The notes beneath the pieces are model-generated. The model was not told where the DNA came from. It worked only from the letters and a program-made list of their open reading frames with translations, and made no database searches. A stretch of 46,054 nucleotides of DNA from an uncultured Muribaculaceae bacterium (lineage in GTDB: Bacteria; Bacteroidota; Bacteroidia; Bacteroidales; Muribaculaceae), in NCBI GenBank assembly GCA_910578665.1, contig CAJTQU010000018.1:1-46054 (forward strand). Direction: 5' to 3'. Position 1 is the stretch's first letter. Each line of letters begins with the position of its first letter. The translations under genes and the position numbers were made by a program. This document shows positions 23,786 to 33,525 of this stretch, one piece after another.

Positions 23786-25432
23786 ATGAAGGAAGATAAC
23801 AGCGTGGCAGCCGGAGGATCGGCGGCGTCAGACGCCGGTAGGGCGGATGTGATAGATTTTGGCAGGATTTTGCGTAATTATCTGCGCCATTGGTGGCTCT
23901 TCGCCATATCATTGGCTCTGTGCCTTGGGGCGGCAGTGTTTTATGTAAAGAAGAAGAGCCCTATATATCTTATGAAAGGTCTTGTGATGGTCAACCAGCA
24001 GGAAGAGGGCGGTATGACGCAGGCCGGAGGTCTTACCGCGATGCTGTCATCGTTCGGTATGGGCGGAGGCGGAGGCGCCAATCCGGAGAATGAGACGATG
24101 AAGCTGATCTCCAACACCAATCTGACTGATGTGGTGAACACTCTGCAGCTGCAAAAGGGGTATTGGCTTGATAACGGATTCTTCAGCCGTCGTACAAATT
24201 TGTATAAGGACGCTCCCTTTGTTATTGATATACCCCAGAATATACTCGACACTATATCCGCCACTACGTTTTTTCGTATCAAAACAGATGGCAAGTCACC
24301 GTTGCATCTGACAGTGGAGCAGGGCAAGCACACGGTTATCGACACTGACGTCAGGCAGTTTCCGTATATGGCCAAGACGCCTTACGGCTCATTTAATATC
24401 ACCCAGACGTCTTATTATCAGAAAGGCCAGCCGCTGAATATGCGTGCTGTCGTGGTCAGCACGCCTGTGGCCGTGGATGACCTGTTAAATAATATCAATG
24501 TGTCATATCTTTCTAATAAGGCCGATGCTATCCAGGTGGATATGGCCGATGCCAATATAGAACGCGGCAACGATATAGTCAACACGACCATCGCCCTGTA
24601 TAACGAGCGGCGTCTGAATGACCGGATGACCTATAATAAGGAGACACTTGATTTTATCGAGCAGAGATTGCTGAATCTGTACAATGAGTTGGAAGTTTCG
24701 GAATCTAAGATAGAGAACTATAAGCGGGATAACAAGATTGTTAATGCCGAGGCTGAGGCCGAATACATCTTTGCGCAAAAAGGTGCTATAGAGACTAACC
24801 ACACTGAGCTGAGAACACGTGTGGAGATTTATGAAATGATAAAGCAGATGCTCTCTAATCCGCAGACACAGTATTCGCTCATCCCGTTTACGGGAGGCCA
24901 ACTGGGCCTTTCAGAGGCTTATTACAAGCTGATAGAGGGATATAACGACCTCATCCTCCAGCGTATGCAGCTTAGTTCGTCGGCAAAGCCCGGAAGCAAT
25001 GCCATGAACCAGATTGACACGCAGATAGGTGCCGTGCGAGATAATATACTCAATTCGGTCAACCGTGAGCTGCAGGGAGCCCGTATATCTCTGTCCGCAA
25101 TAGCGGCCGAGCAGGGCAAGAGTGATTCGCGCATGAGCCAGATACCGCGTATGGAACACGAGCTGATAGCCCTTTATCGTGACCGCGAGGTTAAAAACCA
25201 AATCTATGCCTACCTGCTCCAGAAGCGTGAGGAGACACAGATACAGCTGTCGCAGAACGAGCCTGTGGCAAAGGTGATAGACTATTCATACCCCACCATA
25301 AAGCCTGTAAAGCCAAACGTGCCCATAGTGCTGGCTGCAGGGTTGTTGCTGGGACTGTTAATGCCGGCGTTATATCTCCAGTTTTTCAGCCGTGGCACTG
25401 GGAACGGAAAAAGCACTAAAAACAACGACTGA
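23786..25432 (+). CDS. Wzz-like chain-length determinant / polysaccharide co-polymerase
   Basis: A 548-residue inner-membrane protein with one helix near the N-terminus (residues 35-54, HWWLFAISLALCLGAAVFYV) and one near the C-terminus (VPIVLAAGLLLGLLMPALYLQFF). Between them is a long periplasmic part with coiled-coil character (LDFIEQRLLNLYNELEVSESKIENYKRDNKIV). This is the Wzz/GumC arrangement, which sets polymer length and couples to the export channel. The conserved proline-rich segment before the last helix is present (YPTIKPVKPNVP). A glycine run (GMGGGGGANPENE) lies near residue 92. No tyrosine-kinase domain is attached and no separate kinase gene is seen in the locus. Confidence 0.9.
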   Translation: MKEDNSVAAGGSAASDAGRADVIDFGRILRNYLRHWWLFAISLALCLGAAVFYVKKKSPIYLMKGLVMVNQQEEGGMTQAGGLTAMLSSFGMGGGGGANPENETMKLISNTNLTDVVNTLQLQKGYWLDNGFFSRRTNLYKDAPFVIDIPQNILDTISATTFFRIKTDGKSPLHLTVEQGKHTVIDTDVRQFPYMAKTPYGSFNITQTSYYQKGQPLNMRAVVVSTPVAVDDLLNNINVSYLSNKADAIQVDMADANIERGNDIVNTTIALYNERRLNDRMTYNKETLDFIEQRLLNLYNELEVSESKIENYKRDNKIVNAEAEAEYIFAQKGAIETNHTELRTRVEIYEMIKQMLSNPQTQYSLIPFTGGQLGLSEAYYKLIEGYNDLILQRMQLSSSAKPGSNAMNQIDTQIGAVRDNILNSVNRELQGARISLSAIAAEQGKSDSRMSQIPRMEHELIALYRDREVKNQIYAYLLQKREETQIQLSQNEPVAKVIDYSYPTIKPVKPNVPIVLAAGLLLGLLMPALYLQFFSRGTGNGKSTKNND

Positions 25433-25434
25433 TA

Positions 25435-26823
25435 ATGGTGCTGGCCGTCACACGCCATAGATTCGTATGCCTCATAGTGTTGACGGTGTTTTGGATAAAC
25501 GCCGTCTATAACTTCGTATTGCAGGAGGTGACTGGAGACCAGATGGCCTCTATTGAGCTGGGTGTGAGGCTTCTGAGCCAGTTTGTCCTGGCTGTGACGG
25601 GATTGTGTCTGCTGCGTAGTCGGACGGATATAATTATCTTGTCGGTGTTTACGGTATTTACGCTTTATGGAACCTGTGTAGTAAATGAACACTCTGTCCT
25701 GACATGGGTAGACGGTGTACGCACCTATTTCGGTTTCCTGTTTGTAATACCGATATTCCGTTATCTGTACAATGATCCGGTGATGCGTCCCAGATTTATC
25801 CACAGCATGGAAAGAGCGTTGTTTCTGTTTCTATGGCTGCAGGTGCCGTGTATTGTCTTCCAATATGCGCGCCACGTAAACCTTGACTATGTGGGAGGTT
25901 CGCTCGGCTGGATGATGTCGGGCGTGATCTCTAACCTTATATACCTCATATCGTTTTATCTGATGCTGAGGCGATGGGATTATGGCAAAAGTTATTTTGC
26001 TAATCTGATGGCCAACTGGATATTGGTTTTCCTGCTTTTCCCGACATTCCTTAACGAGACAAAGATTTCGTTTGTCTACATGTTGTTGTATTTCGTGCTG
26101 CTCATACCGATAGACGCAAAATACATAAAGCGGCTTATATGGACGGCACCGTTGGCGCTGGTTATGCTTCTGGGCGCCGGTTTCCTGTATACCAAAGTGG
26201 TGGGTGATAATTCGGGTGTGGACTCCCAGGCCGCCGTAGAAGTGTATGTTATGGGTGATGACAGCACTCTGTATCTGATGGAGCATATTCTGGAGAATGA
26301 TTCTGAAGAGGTGATGCAGAAAGACTTTGCGCGAGGTTTGAAATTCTTTATCACACCGGCTATAATGGACCGTCAGCCTTCGGCATGGCCGTGGGGATAC
26401 GGTCTGGGACAATACAAAGTGGGTGACGGTGCTAAGAAAAGCAAGTTTGCCCAGCGTTATTTCTGGTTGTTGCAGGGTACAATCATACAGGCCCATGTCA
26501 CATGGCTTGAGGCAGGACTTATAGGGCTGGGCATGTATGTGCTGTATTGGTTGTCCGTGTTCAGAGTGTTTCGCAGGAGATTGTCGCGCAATCTTCAGTT
26601 GCAGTGGATGCTGGGGTTTATGGTGTTGATATTCAGTGTGTATAACGCGCCGTTTTTCGTCATACCGTTTATAATCATATTTTTGTTTCTTGTTTACATT
26701 TCGTCCCGTTGGGGTGAAATGCCACCATACCGATATATAAAACTTTTAGGTTCCCGTCCTATACGCTTCAGCATGAGTGATGACGAAGAATCTCGTGCTC
26801 CGGAGGCTGCAACCGACAGATGA
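25435..26823 (+). CDS. Wzy-like O-antigen / polysaccharide polymerase
   Basis: A 462-residue polytopic membrane protein. Its helices are distributed as in O-antigen ligases and polymerases, with a large outside loop near residues 250-345 (DNSGVDSQAAVEVYVMGDDSTLYLMEHIL to KFAQRYFWLLQGTIIQAHVTWLEAGLIGLG). The HVTWLEAGLIGLGMYVLYW stretch resembles the conserved Wzy_C segment. Sequence identity in this family is always low, so the call leans on topology and neighbours: between the Wzz-like and Wzx-like genes, with a 2-base gap on the left and an ATGA overlap on the right. It would join repeat units in the periplasm. Confidence 0.72.
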   Translation: MVLAVTRHRFVCLIVLTVFWINAVYNFVLQEVTGDQMASIELGVRLLSQFVLAVTGLCLLRSRTDIIILSVFTVFTLYGTCVVNEHSVLTWVDGVRTYFGFLFVIPIFRYLYNDPVMRPRFIHSMERALFLFLWLQVPCIVFQYARHVNLDYVGGSLGWMMSGVISNLIYLISFYLMLRRWDYGKSYFANLMANWILVFLLFPTFLNETKISFVYMLLYFVLLIPIDAKYIKRLIWTAPLALVMLLGAGFLYTKVVGDNSGVDSQAAVEVYVMGDDSTLYLMEHILENDSEEVMQKDFARGLKFFITPAIMDRQPSAWPWGYGLGQYKVGDGAKKSKFAQRYFWLLQGTIIQAHVTWLEAGLIGLGMYVLYWLSVFRVFRRRLSRNLQLQWMLGFMVLIFSVYNAPFFVIPFIIIFLFLVYISSRWGEMPPYRYIKLLGSRPIRFSMSDDEESRAPEAATDR

Positions 26824-28340
26824 CACGGCCAGGCAACATAGCTCGTAACACTCTGTTTCTATATATCAGGATGTTTATCACCCTGTGTGTCACTTTGTTC
26901 ACTTCGCGCATTGTGATAGGCGCCCTTGGAGAGACGGACTACGGTATATATAATGTAGTGGCCGGGGTCTCAACGTCGTTCGTATTTTTCTCTAGCGCGC
27001 TGTCAACCTCTACCCAGCGCTTCTTTAACTTTGAAATGGAGCGCGGCACACCTCAGAGAGTGCGTGGCATTTTCTCCATGAGCCTGGTTATATACGGCAC
27101 ACTGGCATTGTTGGTGCTTGCCGCGGGGCTTTCTTTGGGCGAATGGCTTGTGAGTGATAAACTCGTGATGCCCCCCGACAGGCGTTCCGATGCATATATA
27201 GTGCTTATAGCCATGCTGCTGTCGCTTTCGTTTATGCTGGTGGCCTCTGTGTATGAATCAGTACTTGTGGCCAGGGAGAACATGAAGCTTTATGCATATC
27301 TCGGCATAGCCGATGCTTTCGGAAAGCTTGCCATAGCCATAGCTGTCATATACATGCCGCACAAGCTGGTTACATATGCCATACTCATGGTCGTGGTCCA
27401 GTTGCTGCCGTATGTAATAATGGTGCTTTATTGCCGTCGCCATTATCCGGAGACACGCCTGCAATGGTTCTGGGAAAAAGGACTGTTTAAAGAGATGTTC
27501 GGCTTTACTGGCTGGAACGTGTATGGTTCTGTCATATGGATGGTTAACGAACAAGGTATATCCATTCTGCTCAATCTGTTTTTCGGCCCTGTCGTCAATG
27601 CGGCAAGGGGTGTGGCCACTTCGGTCAACAACGCTGTCAATAACTTCAGCACACAGTTTTTCACAGCCGTCCGTCCCCAGATTGTAAAGCGTTATGCAGC
27701 CGGTGAGGATGACAGTCTTAAATCTCTAGTGTATTCGTCTACAAAATTTACGATATTCCTGTTATGGTTGTTATGTCTGCCCATAATGCTGCGCACAGAC
27801 TACATAATGCACCTATGGCTGAAATCTGTGCCGGAATGGACGGTCCCTTTTGTAATTTGGACATTGGTATATACAATGGTGAATTCGTTGAATAATCCCA
27901 CATATACGGCGGTGTCGGCCACAGGCCATCTGCGTTATTCCGTACTTGTAGGCAGCAACCTGTTTCTGCTTGCTTTCCCATTGAGCTATGCGGCATTGAA
28001 ACTCGGGGCGCCCCCTATGGCTGTGTATCCCATGCTGATAGCCGGTCGTTTTGCTTTCTTTATTGTGACCATCAGCCGTTTGCGTCGTTATAGTTCTGTG
28101 ACATACCGTGACTATCTGTTAAAAATAGGCTGGCCGGTATTCAGGGTCCTGGCTGTGTCTGGTGTGACCATGTATTTGTTGAATAGCATTGTGCCGCAGA
28201 ATCTTGCCGGTCTTGCCGGGGTTGTCCTCTGCTCTCTGCCGGTAAGTGCCGCATGTGCCTATGTTCTTGGCCTGTCGGCGGCGGAGAAAAGTTTTGCCAG
28301 ATCAAAAATTAACCAGTTGATAGATAAATTCAGACGATGA
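26820..28340 (+). CDS. Wzx-like oligosaccharide flippase
   Basis: A 506-residue inner-membrane protein of the polysaccharide transporter (MOP) superfamily, expected to flip lipid-linked repeat units to the periplasm. The N-terminus NTLFLYIRMFITLCVTLFTSRIVIGALGETDYGIYNVVAG is typical of Bacteroidales flippases, as is FGPVVNAARGVATSVNNAVNNFSTQFFTAVRPQI in the middle. About 12-14 helices can be counted. It overlaps its neighbours on both sides by four bases (ATGA), so it is a fixed part of the operon. Confidence 0.9.
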   Translation: MTRPGNIARNTLFLYIRMFITLCVTLFTSRIVIGALGETDYGIYNVVAGVSTSFVFFSSALSTSTQRFFNFEMERGTPQRVRGIFSMSLVIYGTLALLVLAAGLSLGEWLVSDKLVMPPDRRSDAYIVLIAMLLSLSFMLVASVYESVLVARENMKLYAYLGIADAFGKLAIAIAVIYMPHKLVTYAILMVVVQLLPYVIMVLYCRRHYPETRLQWFWEKGLFKEMFGFTGWNVYGSVIWMVNEQGISILLNLFFGPVVNAARGVATSVNNAVNNFSTQFFTAVRPQIVKRYAAGEDDSLKSLVYSSTKFTIFLLWLLCLPIMLRTDYIMHLWLKSVPEWTVPFVIWTLVYTMVNSLNNPTYTAVSATGHLRYSVLVGSNLFLLAFPLSYAALKLGAPPMAVYPMLIAGRFAFFIVTISRLRRYSSVTYRDYLLKIGWPVFRVLAVSGVTMYLLNSIVPQNLAGLAGVVLCSLPVSAACAYVLGLSAAEKSFARSKINQLIDKFRR

Positions 28341-29158
28341 GCAAGATAGCGCAAATAGTGGATAAGGTCTTTACAAAGCTGGAAAACTGGCTTGGATGCA
28401 ACCATATAAACCCGTTTCTGACACTGTATGCCAATCTTCGTCTGCTCCCGTTTCGCCAGGCGTTGCGTTTGCCGGTATATATTTACGGTTTCCCCCGGTT
28501 GATGGATTTGTCAGGCCGGATATGCCTGGAATGTCCGGTTCGCAGCGGTCTGATGCGTATTAATGTTATTGATTTTACCCCGGCCCAGCGTGGGTCATCT
28601 GCAGAAATAGCCATACGCGGCACTGTATGTCTGGGCGGACACGCGCTGGTGCGCTCGAATACAAAAATTTATGTTGATAGAGGAGCAGTTCTGTCTATAG
28701 GCCATAACCTGCGTATGGGGGCAGGAGTGATTATCAACTGTCTTAACAATATAGTTATAGGCGAAGGTGTGCGCATAGGCCACCGTTCGCAGCTGCTTGA
28801 TTCGAATATGCATTTTATGCTTGATGTGCGCCGCCGCCGCGTGGCGCCCTTGCGCAAGCGTATAGTGATAGGAGGCCACAGTTGGCTTACCAATACTGTA
28901 ACCGTCTACGGAGGTACTGTGCTGCCTTCGCGCTCTGTCGTGGCCTCGGGAACGGTGCTGAACAAGGATGTCACGGCGCTGGGCAACGGCAATATCATAG
29001 GAGGCACGCCTCTCCGGGTGCTTTCGTCTGATTTTCGTCTGGTGAATAACTATGCCAAGGAGCGTGAGATAGATGCTTATTATAAAGCCAATCCGGATGG
29101 TGAGTTTCCCGTGGTTGGTGAGATATCGGAACATGAATGGTTTGACAACCAGCTATGA
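28337..29158 (+). CDS. Hexapeptide-repeat acyltransferase (polysaccharide modification)
   Basis: A 273-residue protein with a left-handed beta-helix of hexapeptide repeats (about residues 90-235: IAIRGTVCLGGHALVRSNTKIYV, IVIGEGVRIGHRSQLLDS, VIGGHSWLTNTVTVYGGTVLPSRSVVASGTVLNK). It is likely an O- or N-acetyltransferase that decorates the polysaccharide repeat unit, using acetyl-CoA in the cytoplasm. The histidines in IGHRSQ and SNMHF could be catalytic, but the assignment is tentative. The first 90 residues are not recognised. It has ATGA overlaps with the flippase and glycosyltransferase genes. Confidence 0.82.
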   Translation: MSKIAQIVDKVFTKLENWLGCNHINPFLTLYANLRLLPFRQALRLPVYIYGFPRLMDLSGRICLECPVRSGLMRINVIDFTPAQRGSSAEIAIRGTVCLGGHALVRSNTKIYVDRGAVLSIGHNLRMGAGVIINCLNNIVIGEGVRIGHRSQLLDSNMHFMLDVRRRRVAPLRKRIVIGGHSWLTNTVTVYGGTVLPSRSVVASGTVLNKDVTALGNGNIIGGTPLRVLSSDFRLVNNYAKEREIDAYYKANPDGEFPVVGEISEHEWFDNQL

Positions 29159-30276
29159 TACAACGTAAGAAAATACTGTTTATACACGAGTCTCTGGACG
29201 GAGGAGGCGCTGAAAAGGTTTTTGTGGACATGTTGGCGCGTTTCGACCGCCGGAGTTACGATATAACGCTATTGCTGCTGTTCGGAGGTGGCACGCATAC
29301 ACAGTCGCTGCCCGAAGACATACGCGTGATCACACTGTGGACCGGCAAGCATCGTGGGTTGCGCTGGCTGCGCTGGCATTTCCTCGCTACGCGTGATGTT
29401 ATGCTTCGTCAGGCCGTTTGTCGTGCGTTGGAGGGTAAATATTTTGACACTATTGTCTCATTTCTGGAAGGTCCGGCATTGAAAGCGCACAGCTTCGTTC
29501 TGGACTGTGCGAAGCGTAATGCGACCTGGGTACATGCCAATCTCGAAACTAACCACTGGAGTTCCTATATGTTTGCAGACACGGACAGCGAGGCGGCCGT
29601 GTATATCAAGATGGATGCCATAGCTTTTGTGTCAGAAGGAGCACGAGATGCTTTTAAACGGCAGTTCGGTATTTCAGAAAGACTGCATATAGTGCATAAT
29701 ATTATTGATACGCCGGTCATAAGGCAGAAAGCAGCTGAACCTCTGGACGAGGTGTCGGGCAAACGGCCTGTAATAATTAATGTCGGGCGTCTTGAGGTAC
29801 AAAAACGGCAGGACCGGCTTTTGCATGTTGTGAGTATACTGAAACAGCGCGGACTGGATTTCGAGGTATGGCTTCTTGGTACTGGCCGGCTGGAAAAGGA
29901 TCTGAAGTCACTGGCATTACGTCTGGGGGTGTCTGACAGGGTGCGTTTTCTCGGTTTCCAGTCTAATCCGTATAAATTCATGCGTGCGGCAACGCTCTTT
30001 TTGTTAACCTCTGATACAGAGGGATGGCCTACCGTGGTGTGCGAGGCGCTCAGTGTGGGGCTTCCTGTTGTTTCCACACGTGTTACAGGGGCCGAAGAAT
30101 TGCTGGGAGGCGGCATAGGTGTGCTCACGGGACTGGAGCCGGAAGAGATAGCCGCTGCCGTAGAGCCTCTTTTGGGCGATTATGCAGCGTTGGCAAGAAT
30201 GCGTGATAACGCGCTGCATCGTGCCTCGGAGTTTGATCCCGAGGCAGTGCTCTCGCAAATATATTCGCTTATTTGA
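29155..30276 (+). CDS. Glycosyltransferase family 4
   Basis: A 373-residue GT-B enzyme. The N-terminal acceptor domain starts KILFIHESLDGGGAEKVFVDMLARF. The C-terminal donor domain has VIINVGRLEVQKRQDRLL and the GT4 signature FLLTSDTEGWPTVVCEALSVGLPVVSTRVTGAEELL, with the E-X7-E pair. It should transfer a sugar from a nucleotide donor to the growing lipid-linked repeat unit. The stop codon overlaps the end of trmD, which runs the other way, by 8 bases. Confidence 0.9.
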   Translation: MIQRKKILFIHESLDGGGAEKVFVDMLARFDRRSYDITLLLLFGGGTHTQSLPEDIRVITLWTGKHRGLRWLRWHFLATRDVMLRQAVCRALEGKYFDTIVSFLEGPALKAHSFVLDCAKRNATWVHANLETNHWSSYMFADTDSEAAVYIKMDAIAFVSEGARDAFKRQFGISERLHIVHNIIDTPVIRQKAAEPLDEVSGKRPVIINVGRLEVQKRQDRLLHVVSILKQRGLDFEVWLLGTGRLEKDLKSLALRLGVSDRVRFLGFQSNPYKFMRAATLFLLTSDTEGWPTVVCEALSVGLPVVSTRVTGAEELLGGGIGVLTGLEPEEIAAAVEPLLGDYAALARMRDNALHRASEFDPEAVLSQIYSLI

Positions 30277-30943
30277 GAAGGTCGGGGCGCAGGCGTTTTG
30301 TGCGCTCCACAGCCTGTTCATGTCGCCAGTCATCGATGCGTGCCTGGTGGCCGCTTAGCAGTATGGGTGGCACCTGCCAGCCTTTGTATTCGGCAGGACG
30401 CGTGTATACGGGCGGAGCCAGCAGATTGTCCTGGAACGAATCGGACAGGGCGCTCTGTTCATCGCCGATTACTCCGGGTATGAGCCTGACTATGGCATCG
30501 GCAATTATGGCCGCCGGCAACTCTCCCCCTGTCAGGACATAGTCTCCTATGGAAATTTCGCGTGTTACCAGATGCTCGCGTATACGGTAGTCAACCCCTT
30601 TATAATGGCCGCATAGTATCATCAGATTCTCTGCCATAGACATGGCATTGGCCATGGGTTGTGTGAGTATCTCTCCGTCGGGCGATGTGAAGATTATGTC
30701 ATCGTAATCGCGCTGTGCCTTAAGTGCGGATATACATCTGTCCACAGGCTCTATCTGCATGACCATGCCCGCCTCGCCGCCGAAAGGATAGTCATCCACT
30801 TTACGGTGTTTGTTCGTGCTGTAGTCGCGCAGATTGTGCACTACGATCTGGGCCAGACCCTTGTCCTGGGCGCGTTGCAGTATGGAACAGGTGAGAGGCC
30901 CCTGCAGCATTTCGGGGATTACGGTGAGTATGTCTATTCGCAT
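30269..30943 (-). CDS. trmD: tRNA (guanine-N1)-methyltransferase
   Basis: Methylates G37 next to the anticodon in tRNAs reading CNN and related codons, preventing frameshifts. The 224-residue length is normal. The trefoil-knot SAM site is present (LMILCGHYKGVDYRI and SIGDYVLTGGELPAAIIADAIVRLIPGVIGDEQSALSDSF). The longer reading to 31027 adds residues with no family match; the ATG at 30943 begins MRIDILTVIPEMLQ, the usual start, and sits about 17 bases after a predicted promoter start. It is an essential housekeeping gene placed on the opposite strand in the middle of the polysaccharide locus. Confidence 0.96.
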   Translation of the reverse strand: MRIDILTVIPEMLQGPLTCSILQRAQDKGLAQIVVHNLRDYSTNKHRKVDDYPFGGEAGMVMQIEPVDRCISALKAQRDYDDIIFTSPDGEILTQPMANAMSMAENLMILCGHYKGVDYRIREHLVTREISIGDYVLTGGELPAAIIADAIVRLIPGVIGDEQSALSDSFQDNLLAPPVYTRPAEYKGWQVPPILLSGHQARIDDWRHEQAVERTKRLRPDLLK

Positions 30944-30966
30944 CAGTGGTCTTTTTTTAGTGTCTG

Positions 30967-30974
30967 CAAAATTA
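30967..30974 (-). promoter_or_regulatory. Probable -7 box for trmD
   Basis: Minus-strand TAATTTTG (30974-30967), expected start near 30960. The -33 box is not convincing. Confidence 0.4.
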
Positions 30975-31067
30975 ATACAAAAGCTTCCAATAATTCTGCG
31001 CGTAACACTTTTTAATATAGTTAACAATCATTAACAGCGTGGATTCTCCCGTGTCATTGAAACTCCG

Positions 31068-31075
31068 TAATTTTG
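31068..31075 (+). promoter_or_regulatory. Probable -7 box for the second glycosyltransferase group
   Basis: TAATTTTG, expected start near 31082. This places the TTG codon at 31073 inside the promoter and favours the ATG at 31115 as the start of the GT2 gene. The -33 box is weak. Confidence 0.4.
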
Positions 31076-31114
31076 CATTACGAAAAAAGCGGACAAAATA
31101 GGCGGCGTGCTCAT

Positions 31115-32242
31115 ATGGCCTTGCGCCGGTGTGACGCGTATGTATCAAGTCTAACTGAACAACAGGAAGTGCAGGTAAATAGGAACATACCGGCGGTAAG
31201 TGTGATTATTCCCGTCTATAACGTGGAGGCTTATCTGGAGCAGTGCGTAGACTCGGTTCTCTCGCAGTCTTTCGATGATTTTGAAATAATCCTGGTGGAT
31301 GACGAGAGCCCTGACGGCTCGGGCGAGATATGCGAACGCTATGCGGCCTCTGACACCCGTGTATCGGTGGTACACAAGAAAAACGGAGGATTGGGGTATG
31401 CGCGTAACACTGGCTTGGAAAAGGCCGTGGGGCGCTATGTCTTTTTTTTGGACTCGGATGACTATCTGCCTGCCGATGCCTTGGAGAGGTTGTATGCCCT
31501 GGCCGTTGCCCACGGAGCCGATGTCGTGCACGGACGTCTGAACCGCTTTGTGCAACCAGGCAGATTTTCCGCCACTGTCAGGGGTGGGGATGTAAAAGTT
31601 ATCAGGGGCAGAGATGCCTTGAGGCATTCTGCCTTATGCTATTTTTCTATGGTAGACGAATCTCGAGACATTCCGTATGCTGTCGAGGGGTCGGCGTGCG
31701 CCGCTTTGTACGACAGAGCCTTTCTGAAGCGAAACAGACTGCGTTTTCTGAGTGAGAGGGATTATATCAGCGAAGATTACATATTCAATTACGAATGCTC
31801 GCTAAAGGCTGCGTGTATATGCCAGAGTGAAGATACTGTATACCATTACCGTGTCAATCCACAGTCTCTGACCAGGGCGCCCAAGAGCGATGTAATGCGG
31901 CGTGTGATAAGCTATTGCAAGGCTGTCGAGGATATGTTCGCGCGTGACGGATTTCCACCCGGTGCCGCATACTATGCCATGGGTTATGCCATGTCGCGTG
32001 TCAGGGCGCAGTATAAATATATGTTCACGAGTGACACCTCGTTTGCCGGAAAAATGGAATGGGCGCGCAGTGTCAGGAATGACTCTTATTTTGACCGGAT
32101 ACTCAGAAATTATCCGTCTGGGAAAATGCCGCGGTTGCATAAAATTAATTATCGATTGTTCATGCGTCGTAGAATGCTGATACTCTACATGCTGATACTT
32201 CTCCAGCAACGTATACGCCGTCTTACGGGCTATATCGGTTAG
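31115..32242 (+). CDS. Glycosyltransferase family 2
   Basis: A 375-residue GT-A enzyme. The N-terminal domain has AVSVIIPVYNVEAYLEQCVDSVLSQSFDDFEIILVDDESPDGSGEICERY and GGLGYARNTGLEKAVGRYVFFLDSDDYL, where DSDD is the metal and nucleotide-sugar binding motif. A helical, basic C-terminal part follows (RRRMLILYMLILLQQRIRRL), perhaps membrane-associated. An in-frame TTG 42 bases upstream is possible but lies within the predicted promoter. It probably adds a sugar to the same polysaccharide repeat unit as the genes left of trmD, now under its own promoter. Confidence 0.9.
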   Translation: MALRRCDAYVSSLTEQQEVQVNRNIPAVSVIIPVYNVEAYLEQCVDSVLSQSFDDFEIILVDDESPDGSGEICERYAASDTRVSVVHKKNGGLGYARNTGLEKAVGRYVFFLDSDDYLPADALERLYALAVAHGADVVHGRLNRFVQPGRFSATVRGGDVKVIRGRDALRHSALCYFSMVDESRDIPYAVEGSACAALYDRAFLKRNRLRFLSERDYISEDYIFNYECSLKAACICQSEDTVYHYRVNPQSLTRAPKSDVMRRVISYCKAVEDMFARDGFPPGAAYYAMGYAMSRVRAQYKYMFTSDTSFAGKMEWARSVRNDSYFDRILRNYPSGKMPRLHKINYRLFMRRRMLILYMLILLQQRIRRLTGYIG

Positions 32243-32313
32243 TTTCCGGGGCAATAAATTGGGGTGTTCGCACGTTAAAAAAGTATAAAAAACACTGACT
32301 GGTCTGATACGGC

Positions 32314-33525
32314 ATGAAAATACTCATTGCAAGCAAGTTTTTCTATCCTCGCGGCGGCGCTGAATTGGTAGCTATAAATACACGGAGGCTGCTGATGGAG
32401 CACGGCCATGATGTGCGCGTCTTTGCTATGCGCCATGCCGAGAACATCCCACTGCCGGATGACAATGGATATGCTCCCCCGGTGGATTTTTTCGGCGGAA
32501 TTGCCGGTAAGCTCCGGGGAGCTTCGCGCATGCTCGGCAAGGGTTCTGTGTCGCGTGCTGCCAGGCGTGTGCTGGAAGAATTCAGACCAGACGTTGTGCA
32601 TATGCACAACGTGCATTCATATCTTTCGCCCGTGGTGGCAGAGATTGCCAAATCCATGGGAATACGCGTGGTATGGACACTTCATGATTACAAACTCATA
32701 TGCCCTGCCTACAGCTGCCGCCGTCCTGACGGCTCGATATGTGAAGACTGTTTTGCCTCCGGGCCCGGAGGCGTGCTCTCCCACAGGTGTATGAAAGGAT
32801 CGCTAGCTGCCAGCCTTATGGCCTATTGCGAGGCACTGCGCTGGAACCGGCAGAAGCTGTCCGCCATAACCGATGCTTTTATAGCACCCTCCGGATTCAT
32901 GGGAGAAAAGATGGTGCGTGCAGGTTTCGATGCATCAAAGGTTAAAGTACTTTGCAATTTTGTAGATCCGGACAAACTAGCCGTGCTTACCTCTTGCGAT
33001 ATGGCGGCCACGGCCTCTTCCGACAGTCCGTATTTCTGTTACGTGGGACGTGTGTCGGCCGAAAAAGGTGTCGGCACTTTTCTGGAAGCGGCGGCTCGAG
33101 CCGGTGTCAATGTCAGGGTTGCCGGTAAGGGACCTCTGCTTGACGAATATAAGTCGGTATATGGTACACGCGCCGGCGTAGAATTCCTCGGGCATCTGGA
33201 TGCCGTGGGTGTAGCCGCCCTCCTGAGGGGGGCAGTCGCGTCTGTGCTTCCTTCTGAATGGTATGAGAATAATCCGTTGGGGGTGATAGAGAGTCTCAGT
33301 ACCGGCACGCCTGTGATAGGTGCCGAAATGGGCGGTATACCGGAGTTGATAATTCCTGGAAAGGACGGATTTACATATCCGGCAGGCGATGTTGACGCCC
33401 TTACGGGGCTGTTGCGTGATTTTGACAGCAAGTGTTTCGACCGGGCGGAGATAGTCAGGCGTGCTGACGAACGGTTCAGCACGGACGCCCATTATTCAGT
33501 CCTGATGGATATATATAAAGGTTAA
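32314..33525 (+). CDS. Glycosyltransferase family 4
   Basis: A 403-residue GT-B enzyme. The N-terminus KILIASKFFYPRGGAELVAINTRRLL and the HMHNVHSYLSPVV and WTLHDYKLICPAYSC segments are common in GT4 proteins with a cysteine-rich acceptor domain (CRRPDGSICEDCF). The donor domain shows YVGRVSAEKGVGTFLEAA and LPSEWYENNPLGVIESLSTGTPVIGAEMGGIPELI. It follows the GT2 gene by 71 bases without a recognised terminator. Its TAA stop falls on a TTAA that is also the stop of the opposing glycosyltransferase gene. Confidence 0.9.
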   Translation: MKILIASKFFYPRGGAELVAINTRRLLMEHGHDVRVFAMRHAENIPLPDDNGYAPPVDFFGGIAGKLRGASRMLGKGSVSRAARRVLEEFRPDVVHMHNVHSYLSPVVAEIAKSMGIRVVWTLHDYKLICPAYSCRRPDGSICEDCFASGPGGVLSHRCMKGSLAASLMAYCEALRWNRQKLSAITDAFIAPSGFMGEKMVRAGFDASKVKVLCNFVDPDKLAVLTSCDMAATASSDSPYFCYVGRVSAEKGVGTFLEAAARAGVNVRVAGKGPLLDEYKSVYGTRAGVEFLGHLDAVGVAALLRGAVASVLPSEWYENNPLGVIESLSTGTPVIGAEMGGIPELIIPGKDGFTYPAGDVDALTGLLRDFDSKCFDRAEIVRRADERFSTDAHYSVLMDIYKG

